Shown here: positions 34,488 to 46,028 of the stretch, in pieces
Position numbering within the stretch: the first letter of the stretch is position 1
Layout: each line of letters opens with the position of its first letter
Source: Stemphylium vesicarium
Lineage: Eukaryota; Ascomycota; Dothideomycetes; Pleosporales; Pleosporaceae
Direction: 5' to 3'
NCBI GenBank assembly: GCA_004380135.1
Contig: QXCR01000001.1
Coordinates: 310,001 to 374,000, forward strand
DNA length: 64,000 bases
Program-made: the position numbers and the translations under genes
Notes under the pieces: generated by a model
What the model was told of the DNA's origin: nothing
The model's input: the letters and a program-made list of their open reading frames with translations, nothing else
Database searches by the model: none

Positions 34488-34622
34488 TCGACATCTGCTC
34501 TGCGGCCATGGTTCACGCGCCAAGACAAGATCCACGCTCACCGCTCGGCAGAAAAAGTTCAAGATCTTGGAATTTCATTTTGCGACGCTACAACCAAACT
34601 ACAACATTTTTGCGCAACAATC
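34488..34622. promoter_or_regulatory. Compact bidirectional promoter
   Basis: Only 135 nt separate the start codons of the minus-strand mitochondrial protein and the plus-strand NOP6 gene. Both 5'UTRs and core promoters must lie here or overlap the neighbouring coding regions. A CAACCAAACTACAAC-type leader immediately precedes the NOP6 start. Confidence 0.55.
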
Positions 34623-36077
34623 ATGTCCAAGTCTAAAGTCGATAACGTCGAGAAGAAGCGCAAGCGAGATGCCGAGGTAGCAGAGGAGGCGCCCAAGAAG
34701 TCTAAGAAGTCCAAGAAGGTCGAAGATACCCAGGATGCGCCTGAGGTTGAAGCGACCGAAGTGAAGAAGGAGAAGAAAGACAAAAAGGATAAGAAGGACA
34801 AGAAGTCGAAGAAGTCCAAGGACAAGGTGGACACATCTGCTCTCGACGACGCCCTGGAAGACGCGAAGAAGGACAAGAAGGAAAAGAAATCTAAGAAGTC
34901 TAAGAAGTCAAAGGACGCCGACGCTTCTGAGGATGCGACAGCCGAGCCGGAGGCCGAGCTTATCGACGAGATGAAAGACTCTGAAAACTTCATCAGCGTC
35001 AACGATGACGAGCCGATGCCTGACGCGACCGATGCGCCTGCGAAGAAGGACAAGAAGAAGTCGAAGAAGGACAAGGAGTCTAAGAAGTCCAAGAAAAGCA
35101 AGGATGCTGCTGGATCTGAAGACATGCCCATGGACGATGCTGCTGAGAAGCAGGACGACGCAACAGAAGACACCCCGGCTGAAACAAACGGAGTAGACGC
35201 CGACTCAAAGGCTGCCAAGAAGGAAAAGAAGAAAGACAAGAAAGAGAAGAAGGAGAAGAAAGAGAAGAAAGCGAAGAAGTCCGCGGAGGCAGAGACCAAC
35301 GGAGAGACTACTGCTGAGACCAATGGCGAAGCTCCCGCAGAAGACGAGGAAGCTGCAGTAGAGATAGATCCAGAGGAGGCTGAAGAAGCCGAGGCTGCGG
35401 TCCAAGCCAACCAAGGCCGCTTCATTGTCTTCGTCGGTACGTTCAACTACTCGTTCATGCTGTATCTCCCATCTAACAGTAGTGTCTAGGCAACCTCCCT
35501 TACTCCGCTACGAAAGAGCAAATCGAGAAGCACTTCGAGAAGATCAAGCCCAGCGAAATCCGCCTGCGCACATACAAGGGTACCGAGAAGTTCATGGGCA
35601 CATGTTTTGTCGAGTTCGATCGTTACGACCGCATGGTGACGTGCTTGAAGAAGTACCACCACTCGGTTTTCGCCGACCCCAAGAAGAAGGAGGGCAGGAA
35701 GATCAACGTTGAGCTGAGGTATGTTTTCTCTCCGCCCCAAAAGTCCCTCACACGAACCCAAGCTAACCAATCTCTACAGCGCCGGAGGCGGCGGTAACAG
35801 CGAAGCCCGCAAATCCAAGATCTCAGCCAAGAACGAGAAGCTCCACGACGAGCGCGCCCGCGACCGCGTCAAGAAGACGGAACTCGAGATGAAGCAGAGC
35901 GAGCGCAAGCAGAAGAAGGAAGCCAAGTCTGGCAAGAAGGGCGCAGAGGCTGGTGGAGACGAAGAAGAGGCTGCAGCCGCTGAGGAGCCTTCTGAGGCTG
36001 CTACTTTTGGCATGAACCCCGCACGTTTGGCTATGATGCAGGGGCCCGAGCGACCTCAGCACAGGTCGAGATATTAG
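34623..36077 (+). CDS. NOP6: Nop6-like nucleolar RRM protein
   Basis: Three exons (34623-35436, 35490-35718, 35780-36077) join to 446 residues. The first ~260 residues are extremely charged, with repeated KKSKKSK, KKDKKDKK and Asp/Glu blocks typical of nucleolar proteins. One RRM begins at the exon 1/2 junction: RNP2 is IVFVGNLPY and RNP1 is FMGTCFVEF. After it comes a basic helix (AKNEKLHDERARDRVKKTEL) and a tail ending PARLAMMQGPERPQ. Yeast Nop6 binds pre-rRNA and assists early 40S ribosome assembly; this protein should act in the nucleolus. It shares a 135-nt promoter with the divergent mitochondrial gene. The strong lysine bias creates a long meaningless frame on the opposite strand. Confidence 0.85.
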
Positions 36078-36689
36078 ATGTTGAAACGGGGATATATTAG
36101 ATTTGTCTAGACGTTGAATAATTGCGCGTTGTTAGTCGGGTATTTGGAGGAATGAGATCTTTGTCTTGAATATACAATGCGCTGCTCACGATACCACCAC
36201 GGCCTTAGAATAGGAAAGTAAAAATGGATCACCATCGAGGATACGTCTTTTATTCACTCTTCCAACGATCTTGTTGGAGACTGGTAGGACTTCACCGGCT
36301 TTGGATTATTATTTCTTGGTTTTGATACGCATGATTGGTGTACGTCTTCTCGTAATGGTTCACTGCTGTAACCCGACTGCATTATGTCATCTACTGCCTC
36401 ATCGTCCAGATCACCAATAGAAGAAGAGTAAAAACGGTTCAAGCAAAGTGTCACATGTTATGCGTACAAGGGGAATGGTTATTGACTATGAACGTAACTT
36501 TTCATTAAGGACAATATTTAAATCTTGTAAGGAGTGATGAACGAATAGTAAAGTGCACAATCTCCGATCCAAAGCGCCACATCTCACCCAAGGGTCGTTC
36601 CCCTTAACTTTTGCGGCCTCGTGCCCTATCATCCTCCATCTCGATCCATGGCCTCAATATGTCATGCGCCCGTAGCTAGCTTGCAGGGC
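36078..36689. other. Convergent 3' intergenic region
   Basis: 3' flanks of NOP6 and the wall-protein gene. AATATA-type signals near 36168. Nothing else recognised. Confidence 0.4.
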
Positions 36690-37365
36690 TTAGTAGCCAC
36701 CGACGCCGCTACCATAACCCTCCTTGCCGCCCTGAGTGGTGCAGATGCTCTTGGTTCCAGTGGAGACGTGGGTGTATGGCACCTTGGTGGTCTCGGTGTA
36801 GACATGGTGGGAAGTCTTGGAAGAGACAACAGTCTCCTTAGCAGTGGAGACGTCTTCCTTGTAAGAAGTGCCAGTGGAGCTATGATATGTTAGCAAAAGC
36901 TGATACGTCGAGATTTTCAACATCGCAAGAGACTTACTAAACTGGAACGACCTCGTGCTTGGTGACGGACTCGACCTCGCTCTCTACCTTGGTGTAGGTC
37001 TTGGTCTTGTAGTGGGTGGTGAGCGAAGTGACAGTCTTGGTGCTTTCACCCTTAGTAGTGTAAGGGCAGGGCGATTTAGTCGTGTGGTAATGGTCGACGA
37101 CAGTGGTGTAGGGGACGACTATGGTCTTGGTGGATAGGTAGGTGGACTTGTCTTCACCGACGCTGGAAGTGATCCAGGTGGAAGGAGTGCAGACAGTCGT
37201 CTCCTTAGCTGGGGGAGGGTATCCGTATCCGGCAGAGGTTTCTTTGGCGGGAGGCGCAGGAGATCCGTATCCAGCAGCAGAGGTCTTAGCAGGCTCTTCG
37301 CCATATCCATGACCGGCGGCCGCAGTGACCGAAGCAATGATAGCGAGGACGTTGGGGAAGATCAT
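36690..37365 (-). CDS. Small secreted Thr/Tyr-rich cell-wall-type protein
   Basis: Exons 37365-36938 and 36879-36690 join in phase 2 to 205 residues. An N-terminal signal peptide (MIFPNVLAIIASVTAAAG) is followed by two or three imperfect repeats of GYGxPxPPAKET. The rest is dominated by Thr, Ser, Lys, Val and Tyr in short beta-like repeats (TTHYKTKTYTKVESEVESV, HHVYTETTKVPYTHVSTGT). Three Cys residues remain. No GPI-type hydrophobic tail is present; the end is Gly-rich. Such proteins are usually exported and O-glycosylated in the wall or matrix. No specific function is recognised. Four degenerate repeats lie in its promoter. Confidence 0.75.
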
Positions 37366-38942
37366 GATGAATTATTGAAGTCGGTGGGTATAGTGAAGAA
37401 AGATGTAATGATGTTGAACGAGTGTGAGTATGTTGTGTGTTGAACGAGTGTGTTGTAAAGCGAGTGTGATGCCTCTCATTTATATCGCGGATTTCTCTGA
37501 TTATATGTTTGGTACGGTACCGAAAAGCAATGTCGTTTGGCAGCCTTAGATGAACATGCAAAAGCAAAGTCGTTTGGCTATCAGTTTGAAAGGGACTCTA
37601 AGGGAAAAGCAGTTGGGCTATGCGCTTAAGGGGCCCACAAAGCAAAGTAGCTTGGCCATCTTATACCTAGGAAATCTCATTAGCATGCACGTTTCTCGTT
37701 GCTATTGCTGTTCATGTGGAAAGCATGGTCTTGCTACTCTTTACACAGCATGCACAAGGCAAGTCCGGTATGCAGATTCTTTGTAGTGGGCGCCTATACA
37801 ACGCCCAATGTCGAGCATACGGTTCTACGTGCCGATCCAGATATTTGGACCCTAGGGCTAGCTCATCGGCATGTGGAACATTTGAACCAGAGTTAATCGA
37901 GACATGGTGGTGTCAACTCGGACCTTCCCGTCCCGCTAAGCAGATATGCGGTCAAAGCGCGACGATCGTATGCCGTGAGCCGGACCACAACGAGTAACAG
38001 AAGCATCGAAAACTTGCCCCCAACTCGAAGCTGTGATGAAATCGGAGTATTGCTCTCTTTCAACCGAAATTTTTTGCTTCTCGACAGATAAGGGATGAAA
38101 AAGACGGACGTATTACCTTGGAAAAAGGACTTTTCGTTGATGCGCATGAACATCTTCTATCAAACTTGGAAAAGGAGCAACTGGTGTTGAACGGCATGGG
38201 ATATTGTTGTTCTGTTGAAGGTTACGTAAAACGCGGTGCATGTTGTTGGTCTTGCAAAATGCGGTACGCAGACTTACTTCCAAGCTTACTGGGCTAGCTT
38301 GCGCAGCTAGGAATGATACCAGCAAAATAGCCCGATAGATTCAGCTAAAAACGCTGATCGGAACCAGAACTCAGACTGTTCGGGTGTTCTTGATGATGAC
38401 TGCGCGCTGGAGCTGCATATGCATGTAAGCCATATTCGCCCCGCATAAGTGGTTGAAAATGGCGGTAATACGAGGATTGGCGCAGCAAATCTGGGCAAGA
38501 CATGTGAAGTCCACAAGCGGAGGGATGGGGACAGTTCAGGTATCGCGAGAAAGCTGTAAGGCTTGGAATGTAGTTGTGAAACAAACGGGATGCCTCGCAA
38601 GGTTCTGGTCCAAAGATGCACGGACCCGGGGTCCACCGCCCGCGGTCACCTCGCAACTTTTTTGAGATGGCTTGAATGTGTTCTCCATACCATTGCCCGA
38701 GACAAGCAGCTCCAATAACACTAAGCAGAGTGCGCTATCAATCTCTCGCATACGAAGTCACTTTTAGTACGATCAACGGAAGCTGAACCCGCTTCTCCGC
38801 GCTTGCAAACTCACTCGGGGGTCCGCAACGAATTCGGAATGCGGCACTAAGACTGCACTCATTCGAAGAATCACCCCAGATTACTCGCAGCGGTAGCATA
38901 AGGCTTTTTGAAGCGCCTCAGAAGGCGCCGACCTTATCAGCC
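37366..38942. other. Intergenic region with promoter repeats
   Basis: 1.58 kb between the divergent starts of the wall-protein and AIM11 genes. A CA/GT-rich leader region lies at 37400-37460 and a four-copy repeat at 37523-37660. No further gene is supported. Confidence 0.45.
37523..37660. repeat. Four degenerate tandem copies of an AAAGCAAAGTCGTTTGGC unit
   Basis: Copies start near 37523, 37560, 37603 and 37637, spaced 34-43 nt. The shared core is AAAGCAAAGTCGTTTGGC followed by TATC or CATC in two copies. They lie about 160-300 nt upstream of the wall-protein start codon. Confidence 0.6.
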
Positions 38943-39446
38943 ATGGGCCGATCAACAGCCGTTTCGGTTAACCCTCCTCAACAACCTCCAGCTGAGAGCG
39001 CCTACGAAGGCACGCCTGTCACCTCCCCACGTTCACTACGGCAACTCTCGATATACTTCCTCGGAAGCGCATGCTTGCTAGCATCAACGGCAATAACAAG
39101 GAAGGCAATATGGCGAAGGCAGCTACGAACAATGCCAAAATTCTACGAAGCGAACACGAACCCGCACGAATACTTTAGCCCCTTCTCAGATGCCTGTCAG
39201 GCACTGAACCTGGCTACGATAAATTGCGTCAGTGTGGGAATCATGGCACTGGGTGGAGCCATGTGGACATTCGATATCGCCAACTTGAGGGAGGCGCGTG
39301 CGGTCCTTAGACGCCGGTTGAACTACGACCGAATATACGAGTCCGAAGATGAGGTGCCGAATACACTCAGCGAGATGATAGCGGCGTCCGGGCAGATGCG
39401 GATACTAGAGGAGGACGAGCAAGATGGTTCCAGCGGAAAACATTAA
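38943..39446 (+). CDS. AIM11: Aim11-family mitochondrial membrane protein
   Basis: A single exon of 167 residues. Two hydrophobic segments, LSIYFLGSACLLASTAIT and LATINCVSVGIMALGGAMW, flank the segment RRQLRTMPKFYEANTNP, which is the conserved Aim11 core. The C-terminal ~60 residues are charged. The length and the two-TM layout match the fungal Aim11 family, whose yeast member affects mitochondrial inheritance but has no known biochemical activity. Location in a mitochondrial membrane is an inference from the family. Confidence 0.83.
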   Translation: MGRSTAVSVNPPQQPPAESAYEGTPVTSPRSLRQLSIYFLGSACLLASTAITRKAIWRRQLRTMPKFYEANTNPHEYFSPFSDACQALNLATINCVSVGIMALGGAMWTFDIANLREARAVLRRRLNYDRIYESEDEVPNTLSEMIAASGQMRILEEDEQDGSSGKH

Positions 39447-40388
39447 TGACGAATGGCGTGTACGAGTACGACCGTAAGATTAGTGTATACAACAAGGAAG
39501 CCGTGTTTCGCTCTGGCAGCCACGGCACGGTAATACGAAGGAGCAGCTTTCGAAGCCCTTCATGGCACTAATGCTTCAAATCAGAGCGCAGCATCTCGGG
39601 CACAATGATGTAGGCGCGACTTAGTGCTAAACATCGGACCCTGTAACATCGTGAACGCGTCAAAGGTCACACGTGCTGCTTGATGCTAACAGCGATGTGC
39701 AGAAAGTCATCGGAGAGTTTCGTTCATAGCACGAACCGCTGTCGTACCATAGAGACAAACCCTAGCAGACAACGGGGAGCTTATGTTCCGATGGCTTCTG
39801 CTTGCGCATAGAATTTTGCTCAAGGGCTCAATCGCAGAGGTCGTCGGCACATGTGTTACGCAACACGGGCTGAACGTTATCTTGAACCCCAGATGTGGTA
39901 CCACGGCGCTCCTATATTCAACCACATTCTAGCCGACACAGGTCATTGCGGTGCGCTGCAGAAGGGTGTAATGAACTAGATCGCCCGGATGTGGTGCATC
40001 ATGACTTTGGGTAGAATCTCGTGTCCTCCATCACTAAAGTGGTCGTTTCTCGCAAGGCTATGCAAAGCGCATACAGGCACCAGAGGACTCGCGAACGCCA
40101 AAGTCCGACAGGCACCAAGCAGCCTCGATCACGATGACATGGTTTTTCGAAAACCTTACCCGATCTGTCTCAGGGTCATGTCGTCAGCATACAGTCGGGA
40201 ACAGTTTTTACATTAGAGGCTTCGTCAGTGATACAACCTGAACTGCAATTTTAGTGCACGATCAAGAAGACCCTCGTTATTTGATTCTTTCCAGATAGCC
40301 AGACGTGAACATTCCACAACAGCCTAGCGAGCCATTCCGCCATTGCGTCTCAGCTCCCTATGCAGAGCAAGACACCAAAGCAGCGCAT
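39447..40388. other. Convergent intergenic region
   Basis: 942 nt between the 3' ends of AIM11 and the molybdopterin synthase gene. No gene, repeat or RNA recognised. Confidence 0.4.
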
Positions 40389-40925
40389 CTACTTCCCCGC
40401 TTCTTGGTCCCCATCCCCCACCTTGACCCCCTTCTGCCCATCTCGATTCGCCCTCCAAACGCCCTCACCCCCTTCAAATCTCTCCAACTTCCATATCTCA
40501 GCCCTATCTTTCGTCTCCTCGAGCGCCTCCTCACCCGCCGTCCACGCGGCCTGTCTATGCGGCGCAGATACAGCAATCACAATACTTTCTTCGCCGATTG
40601 GACACTCGCCGAGTTTGTGAATAATAGCAATCTTTGTACATGAGTGCTTGGCGAGTATGGAAGTGGCGATCTTGAAGAGTGTTGAGATAGCAAGGGGCGC
40701 GTAGGATGTATAGGCCAAAGAAGACACGGGCTGGTTGTTGAAGGAGTCGCGGGTTGTGCCTATGAAGAGAACGGTGGCGCCTGCGGAGGGAGAGCGGACG
40801 AAGCGCGTGGCAGACAGGGAGTCTAGGTCATGGGGTGTGAGTTCTACATGGATATTGTCGGTGGTTTTCGTGACGGGCTCCGAAGGGATGTCTGGGTTGT
40901 AGGATTGGGATTCGGTTGTTGACAT
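40389..40925 (-). CDS. Molybdopterin synthase catalytic subunit (MoaE/MOCS2B)
   Basis: A single exon of 178 residues. The protein inserts dithiolene sulfur into precursor Z to form molybdopterin, together with the small MoaD-like subunit. The signatures are GATVLFIGTTRD near residues 49-60, IAIIHKLGECPIGEESIVIA, SAPHR and the catalytic Lys in IWKLE. The ~35 residues before the domain are unstructured. The tail after the motif is Gly/Lys-rich. The gene product would be required for molybdenum enzymes such as nitrate reductase. No other cofactor gene is adjacent. Confidence 0.9.
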   Translation of the reverse strand: MSTTESQSYNPDIPSEPVTKTTDNIHVELTPHDLDSLSATRFVRSPSAGATVLFIGTTRDSFNNQPVSSLAYTSYAPLAISTLFKIATSILAKHSCTKIAIIHKLGECPIGEESIVIAVSAPHRQAAWTAGEEALEETKDRAEIWKLERFEGGEGVWRANRDGQKGVKVGDGDQEAGK

Positions 40926-41752
40926 GTTTGTGAAGGAATTGGAAATGTTCTCGAGGGTGTTTCTCTCTTGGACTAGGTCATGTTAGTGACTTCAATGTTG
41001 GTAGTGACTTGAATAGATGAATGACTTCAAACCAAAAATCTGGACGTCTAGCAATCGAGATGGCTTTGAGCACTCCTCTAGATCTTTTCAACGTGGTCAC
41101 ATGAGCTTGTCATGTGGTATCTCCAAGCGATGAATGATGTCCGTATCAATGCTGATAAGCCCCGCCATCGTTGACTGGTATTCATATAATAAGATATACT
41201 CGCGACTCACCAACTGCGGCTTATTCTGCCTTGAAGATTTTGCAAGTGCAGTAGCTTGCGGATGGATGCCTGAGGCGCGTGGTATTCAGGAACACGACAG
41301 TGGAATATCGAAGATGCCGTCATAGCGAGGCGGGAGGGTTCCCTTAGCGCCGATCAGTGACCTGCATCGTCACGCGTGGGCCGTTAACTCCGGCCCCGCT
41401 CATACCATAGCTCCAACGGCCAGCTTCGTGTCAGACGACTGCTCGTACTAGTGCTTCAGCCGCTCGCTCAGAATTTACCTCCTGTTCTCATATACAGGGG
41501 CTTGCCGCCAAAATTTCCGCGCTGATCTCGCTGGCCAGACGTGCACGATCGGCATCCGCTGCATCCCTCCCCCGAACGTCATTCGCTACCACATCTGCCT
41601 CGACGCGCCGATTTAACCGAGTCTGTACTTGAACTCTCACTTCCAGTCCATGCATCAGAACACATTACCTTTTCGAACCGAACGTTGACCTTCGCGACGC
41701 ACACGTACATGGCGAGGGATGGTCCACAATATCGCATAAGACGTAACGCAAC
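40926..41752. promoter_or_regulatory. Divergent promoter region between MoaE and Nvj2-like genes
   Basis: 827 nt with both starts pointing outward. A plus-strand frame at 41541-41756 overlaps the Nvj2-like start and is probably leader sequence. No gene is supported inside. Confidence 0.4.
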
Positions 41753-44677
41753 ATGAGCGGGGACTGGGGGTATGGAACCGTGTTCAAGATCTTTGTATGG
41801 GGCTACATCGTAGGAGGGCTAACGCTCTTGCCTGCCATTCTCGCAGCTGTATGGCTCTGGGGGACTACACCGGTTGACGAGGGCCCTGGGGTGACTACTG
41901 CACACGACGGCGCAGCTTCGCACCAACACCGGAAGTCGAATGGATCCGTAAATGGGAAGGGAGGAGACAATACACACCTCGGCGCTGGAATAGACGATGA
42001 GATACTGGAGAAGCTGAAAGGCAGGACGCATGAACCTGATGTATGCGCTGGTTACTTTGCGGTATGTAGAGAGTATGTGCCGGGCGGTGTCAACGGCAAG
42101 CCACCGGATCGGACCACTCCCGCTGGTGCTGTCGTTTCCGTCGAGAGCCCCAGCGTATACCAGTCCATGTACAGGAGCATCTTCGATCGCAACAAGACCA
42201 CGAGCCCGACGATAGAGGCATCGAACAACAAGAACAAGAAGGCGGCGAGGAATGTCTTCTATGTCGTCTTGCGGTATGTTGAATCTTCAATCGTCAGTAT
42301 GGAATGAGGAACTGACCGAATACAAGACTCGGGCATCTTATGCTCTACGACAACGAGGATCAGCTCGAAGTTCGCCATGTCATATCGCTAGCCCATTACC
42401 AAGTGGATATATACGGAGGTGGAGAGGGCATACCTGAGGGCGAGCTCTGGATCAAGAGAAACTGTATGCCTCTTGATATATGCCCCTTTACTACCCTCAT
42501 CACTCACACGGTTAGGCATTCGACTGCTTCAGCAGCTGGACGAAGACAGCACTACAACGCCAAAAGGCTTCTATCTCTTCTCCGACAACTGTTCTGAGAA
42601 GGAAGACTTCTACCACGCTATGCTGCTCGCCCAAGAGAACCAGAAAGACCCCTCCAACGCCGACTCGCCTTCCATTCCGCTAAAGTTCGATACGCCTGAT
42701 CTAGTCAAGCTAGTCCAGCAACTACATGCCTCGGAAGAGAATTTGCACACCCGATGGATAAACGCTCTGATTGGCAGAGTGTTTCTGGCAGTATACAAGA
42801 CATCACAGATTAAGGATTTCATCGCGACCAAAATCAACAAAAAGATAGCCCGAGTTCCTAAGCCTGCCATCATCAGTAGCGTGCAGTTGCGCAGGGTTGA
42901 TATGGGCACTATGCCACCTTTCATTACGAATCCCAAACTCAAGGAGCTGACCGTCGACGGTGATCTTATTGTCGAAGCCGACGTTAGCTACAAAGGAAAC
43001 TTTCGCATTGAGATATCGGCGACCGTTCGTATAGATCTGGGAACGCGCTTCAAAGCCCGCGAGGTGACACTCGTTCTGGCTACCGTGTTAAAGAGGCTCG
43101 ATGGCCATATTCTCATCAGGGTCAAGCCGCCTCCAAGTAATAGGCTTTGGATGACTTTTGAGATACCACCCAAGATGGAGTTTTCGCTCGAGCCAATCGT
43201 AAGTTCGAGGCAGATTACCTATGGTGTTGTCCTGAGAGCTATTGAAAACCGGATACGGGAAGTTGTCAACGAAACATTGGTGCTTCCCAACTGGGACGAC
43301 ATGCCGTTCACCGATACGATTGCGCAAGTCATAAGAGGGGGCATCTGGGAAGATAATCCAAAAGATGAGGAGGAAGACGCAGATAAGGTTAAACAGGATG
43401 ATGCTACACTGGAGACTGCAATTTCTGATGCTGAAAGACTTGACGAGAAGGGCGACTCTTCTAGCGCGCACTTTTCTATTGCCTCTAGTGTCGAGTCGGA
43501 GGAGGTCGGGACAGGCATTTCTTCCTCTACGGACCACAGGTCTTCAGCGTCATCTACAAGACCCCGTCCCATACGATCATCTTCTTCAGCGGCCCAGGTC
43601 AAGATCGACTCTGCAAACGCTTCAGCTGAGATGACACATGACCATACCTTGACGCCAACGAGCGTTCGGTCTCTTCCTGTCACATCACCAATGCGATCGC
43701 CTATGCGACCGAGCACCACACGCCAAACAACAGAATCTTCGGGAAGCTCTTCGGAGGATGTATCTGGAGCATCAATTTATGCTGAAAGCGTTGCATCGGC
43801 ACCGCTCCCGAATACAGAACGTACCCACTCACGAGCCAAGTCAAGAGACTTGTCGGAGCAAGAGATAGCTGCTGCAGCTGCCGCGGCAGCAGGGGCGACA
43901 AACATGCAGACGAGGAAACAGACGCTTAATCAATCGCTCAACTCAGCCACGGCAGCAGCGAGAAACTGGCTAGCTGCGAAACAAAACAACAAAGCAAATG
44001 CGAGCAACAGGCCGCCGACATCCGAAGGACCAAATCTTGACGGGGAGGGATCACTAGATGCTCGGCCACAACTCCAATCCCAACCCTCCATATCCAAAGC
44101 GCATACAGAACCCATGGGTCGCGGCCAGCCCCTCCCACCCCCAGGGACTCCGCTCCCTCCACCCAAGACGGAGAAGAGGCAGACCTGGGCCATCCCCGCA
44201 GCGGCTTCAACCTTTGCAAATCTCACTAAACGAAAGCCCGTCTCGCCTTCTCCTGCGCTCTCAACCAAGCGATCGACGGAAGATCTCGACAGCTCTAGAA
44301 CCTCATTGGGAACAGGTTTGCTTCTTCCCGCAGCGCACTTTCCCGACCAGGACGCGCGACCGGGCGCAGAAGACGGCGAGGACATGTTTCGCGAGATGAG
44401 GCGCAGAACGAGTTCTGCGGCTAGCGATTTGGCAACACCGCCACCGCCTCTGCCCAAGCGGAGACAGCGACAGCCGAGTTTGACTTTGAACGCGCATAAT
44501 CGGCGGGCGAGTCAGACGCAGAACCTGCAGAGAGACGACGGGCAGGGAGATGGGATGCTTGTTGTTGAGGCGCCGGTTGCAGAGAGGAGCGCCGAGGGGA
44601 GTCCTGTGAGGGATGATGCGGCGAGTGGAAAGGTATCGTTGGGTGAGGATAAGAGGAGTGAAAGGGGCGTGACGTAG
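41753..44677 (+). CDS. SMP-domain lipid-transfer protein (Nvj2/TEX2-like)
   Basis: Three exons (41753-42273, 42327-42463, 42516-44677) join to 939 residues. An N-terminal membrane anchor (VWGYIVGGLTLLPAILAAVWLW) is followed by a PH-like region that contains LGHLMLYDNEDQLEVRHVISLAHY and ends FYLFSDNCSEKEDFYHAM. The SMP domain runs from about residue 275 to 480, with RWINALIGRVFLAVY, VQLRRVDMGTMPPFI, NRLWMTFEIPP and VLPNWDDMPF. The remaining ~450 residues are disordered, Ser/Pro-rich. SMP proteins move lipids at organelle contact sites; the Nvj2 group works at ER-vacuole and ER-Golgi contacts. The last intron restores the RNCIRLLQQ joint. Confidence 0.87.
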
Positions 44678-45004
44678 TGATAGCTTGGAAGTTTTCTCCG
44701 CTCTACATTAATGCTATACAAGACTTATGAGAGGTTGATGTCAGTGCTAAAAGATTTGATGTCTATGTTCCACCCACTGATTCTATCCAAGTTGAGATTG
44801 CAGCATGTCGACAGTTTGCTCTGACATAACCCTCGTTCCTCCCACCCAGTACTGTGATGCGACCTCCCATTCTGCTGATTGGGCGCCAATTTCCTATCCT
44901 TCCACATCGGCGTAACCTTGTATCGTTCATGTCAAGATCATGCTCACTTATAGCACATTTCAGCGCATTCTTCATAGATATTCATAACTTGATCATACGC
45001 CCGA
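44678..45004. other. Short convergent intergenic region
   Basis: 3' flanks of the Nvj2-like and NudC genes. No gene recognised. Confidence 0.4.
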
Positions 45005-45635
45005 TCAACCCATTTTAGCGTTGGAAAAATCCATCTCGGGGTGCTGCTGCTGGAACTGCTTCAAGATGTCGGCCTTCTTCTGCTCGTCGCTGGTGGGCTT
45101 TCCTTGCTCCTTTTGTCTCTGATCAAACATCATCTTCTCCACCATACCCCGTGTCTCGCCATCGAGGTCGCCCAACTTGCTGTTCTCGGGCTGAATCTTG
45201 GAGGTGTCGATTTTGGGCGCAGTGGTGACAACGTGGGGCCACCATTCCAGCTGGTTCACCTTGTCGAGGTGGATGGAGATTTCCTTTTCGGAGCCGGTCG
45301 AGGTCAGCGTCCAGGTGGAGTCGTCGACGCGGATGGGGTGAGGCAGTTTGCCCTGGAGGACAGGTCAGCTGAGGCTGTTGCTAGACATGGATATGTAGGG
45401 CACAACGAACGTCGATGAAAGGCTCCTGTCCCTTGATTCCAGCCTTGAGAGAGTTGCGGGTAATCTTCATGTCCAGGTCCTTGCCCTTGAACTTTCCCTC
45501 AATGGTAATGGTGATGTCGAGGTCCTTGATGGTCTGGTCCCATTTGTAGGGCAGGGCAGCCTGCTCGGCCTGCTCTTTTGCGCGCGCCTCGGCGTCGGCC
45601 TTTTCGCGTTCCTCGGGGGGTGGTGAGCCGGACAT
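45005..45635 (-). CDS. nudC: Nuclear movement protein NudC (CS domain)
   Basis: Exons 45635-45411 and 45352-45005 join in phase 0 to 190 residues; the donor is GTTCGT, unusual but in the only frame that rebuilds the fold. The CS/p23-like domain starts YKWDQTIKDLDITITI and continues GKLPHPIRVDDSTWTL. The family signature EWWPHVVTTAPKIDTSKIQP follows, then a charged helix (GMVEKMMFDQRQKE). NudC proteins are co-chaperones for the dynein/Lis1 pathway that moves nuclei along microtubules. Start codons of this gene and the Yap180 gene are 393 nt apart and divergent. Confidence 0.9.
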
Positions 45636-46028
45636 GGTGGTGTTGGTGGTGAGCAAAAGTTTCGGTGTTTGGAGGGGGAAACGCGAGCGGGACCCTGAGT
45701 GTCAGTGGAACCGACGGAGCGTCATCGCTCTTGGATTTGCGCAAGCTCCACCATGCGCCCTGCCTCGCTCCTCCACCCCGGCCTATCCTAATAACGGACA
45801 TCTACCGCGGCGTCGCCATCGACAGGCTAACCTCGCCTTTATTGATAGCACCATTCCTCCTTTCCTGCTGCCACGTCGTAATGCTGTCCTAGCACCCACA
45901 GAGCCATTGCGACATTGCGACACCACCGCCCGGAGCACGAAGAACACGACCGACGGACCGACGCCAACCCATCGTCAGCGGCCCAGTCGGGCATCCATCT
46001 GTCAGCGCGACAGCATCCCTAGCAATCC
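45636..46028. promoter_or_regulatory. Divergent promoter between nudC and Yap180 genes
   Basis: Two CCACC/CTCC-rich stretches precede each start. Frames on the plus strand at 45634-46056 have no domain content. No gene is supported inside. Confidence 0.4.

Noticed and set aside
34559..35446. 295-codon minus-strand frame opposite NOP6, rich in Ser and Phe
   Set aside because: It mirrors the AAG/GAC-rich lysine and aspartate codons of NOP6; no domain and no independent start context.
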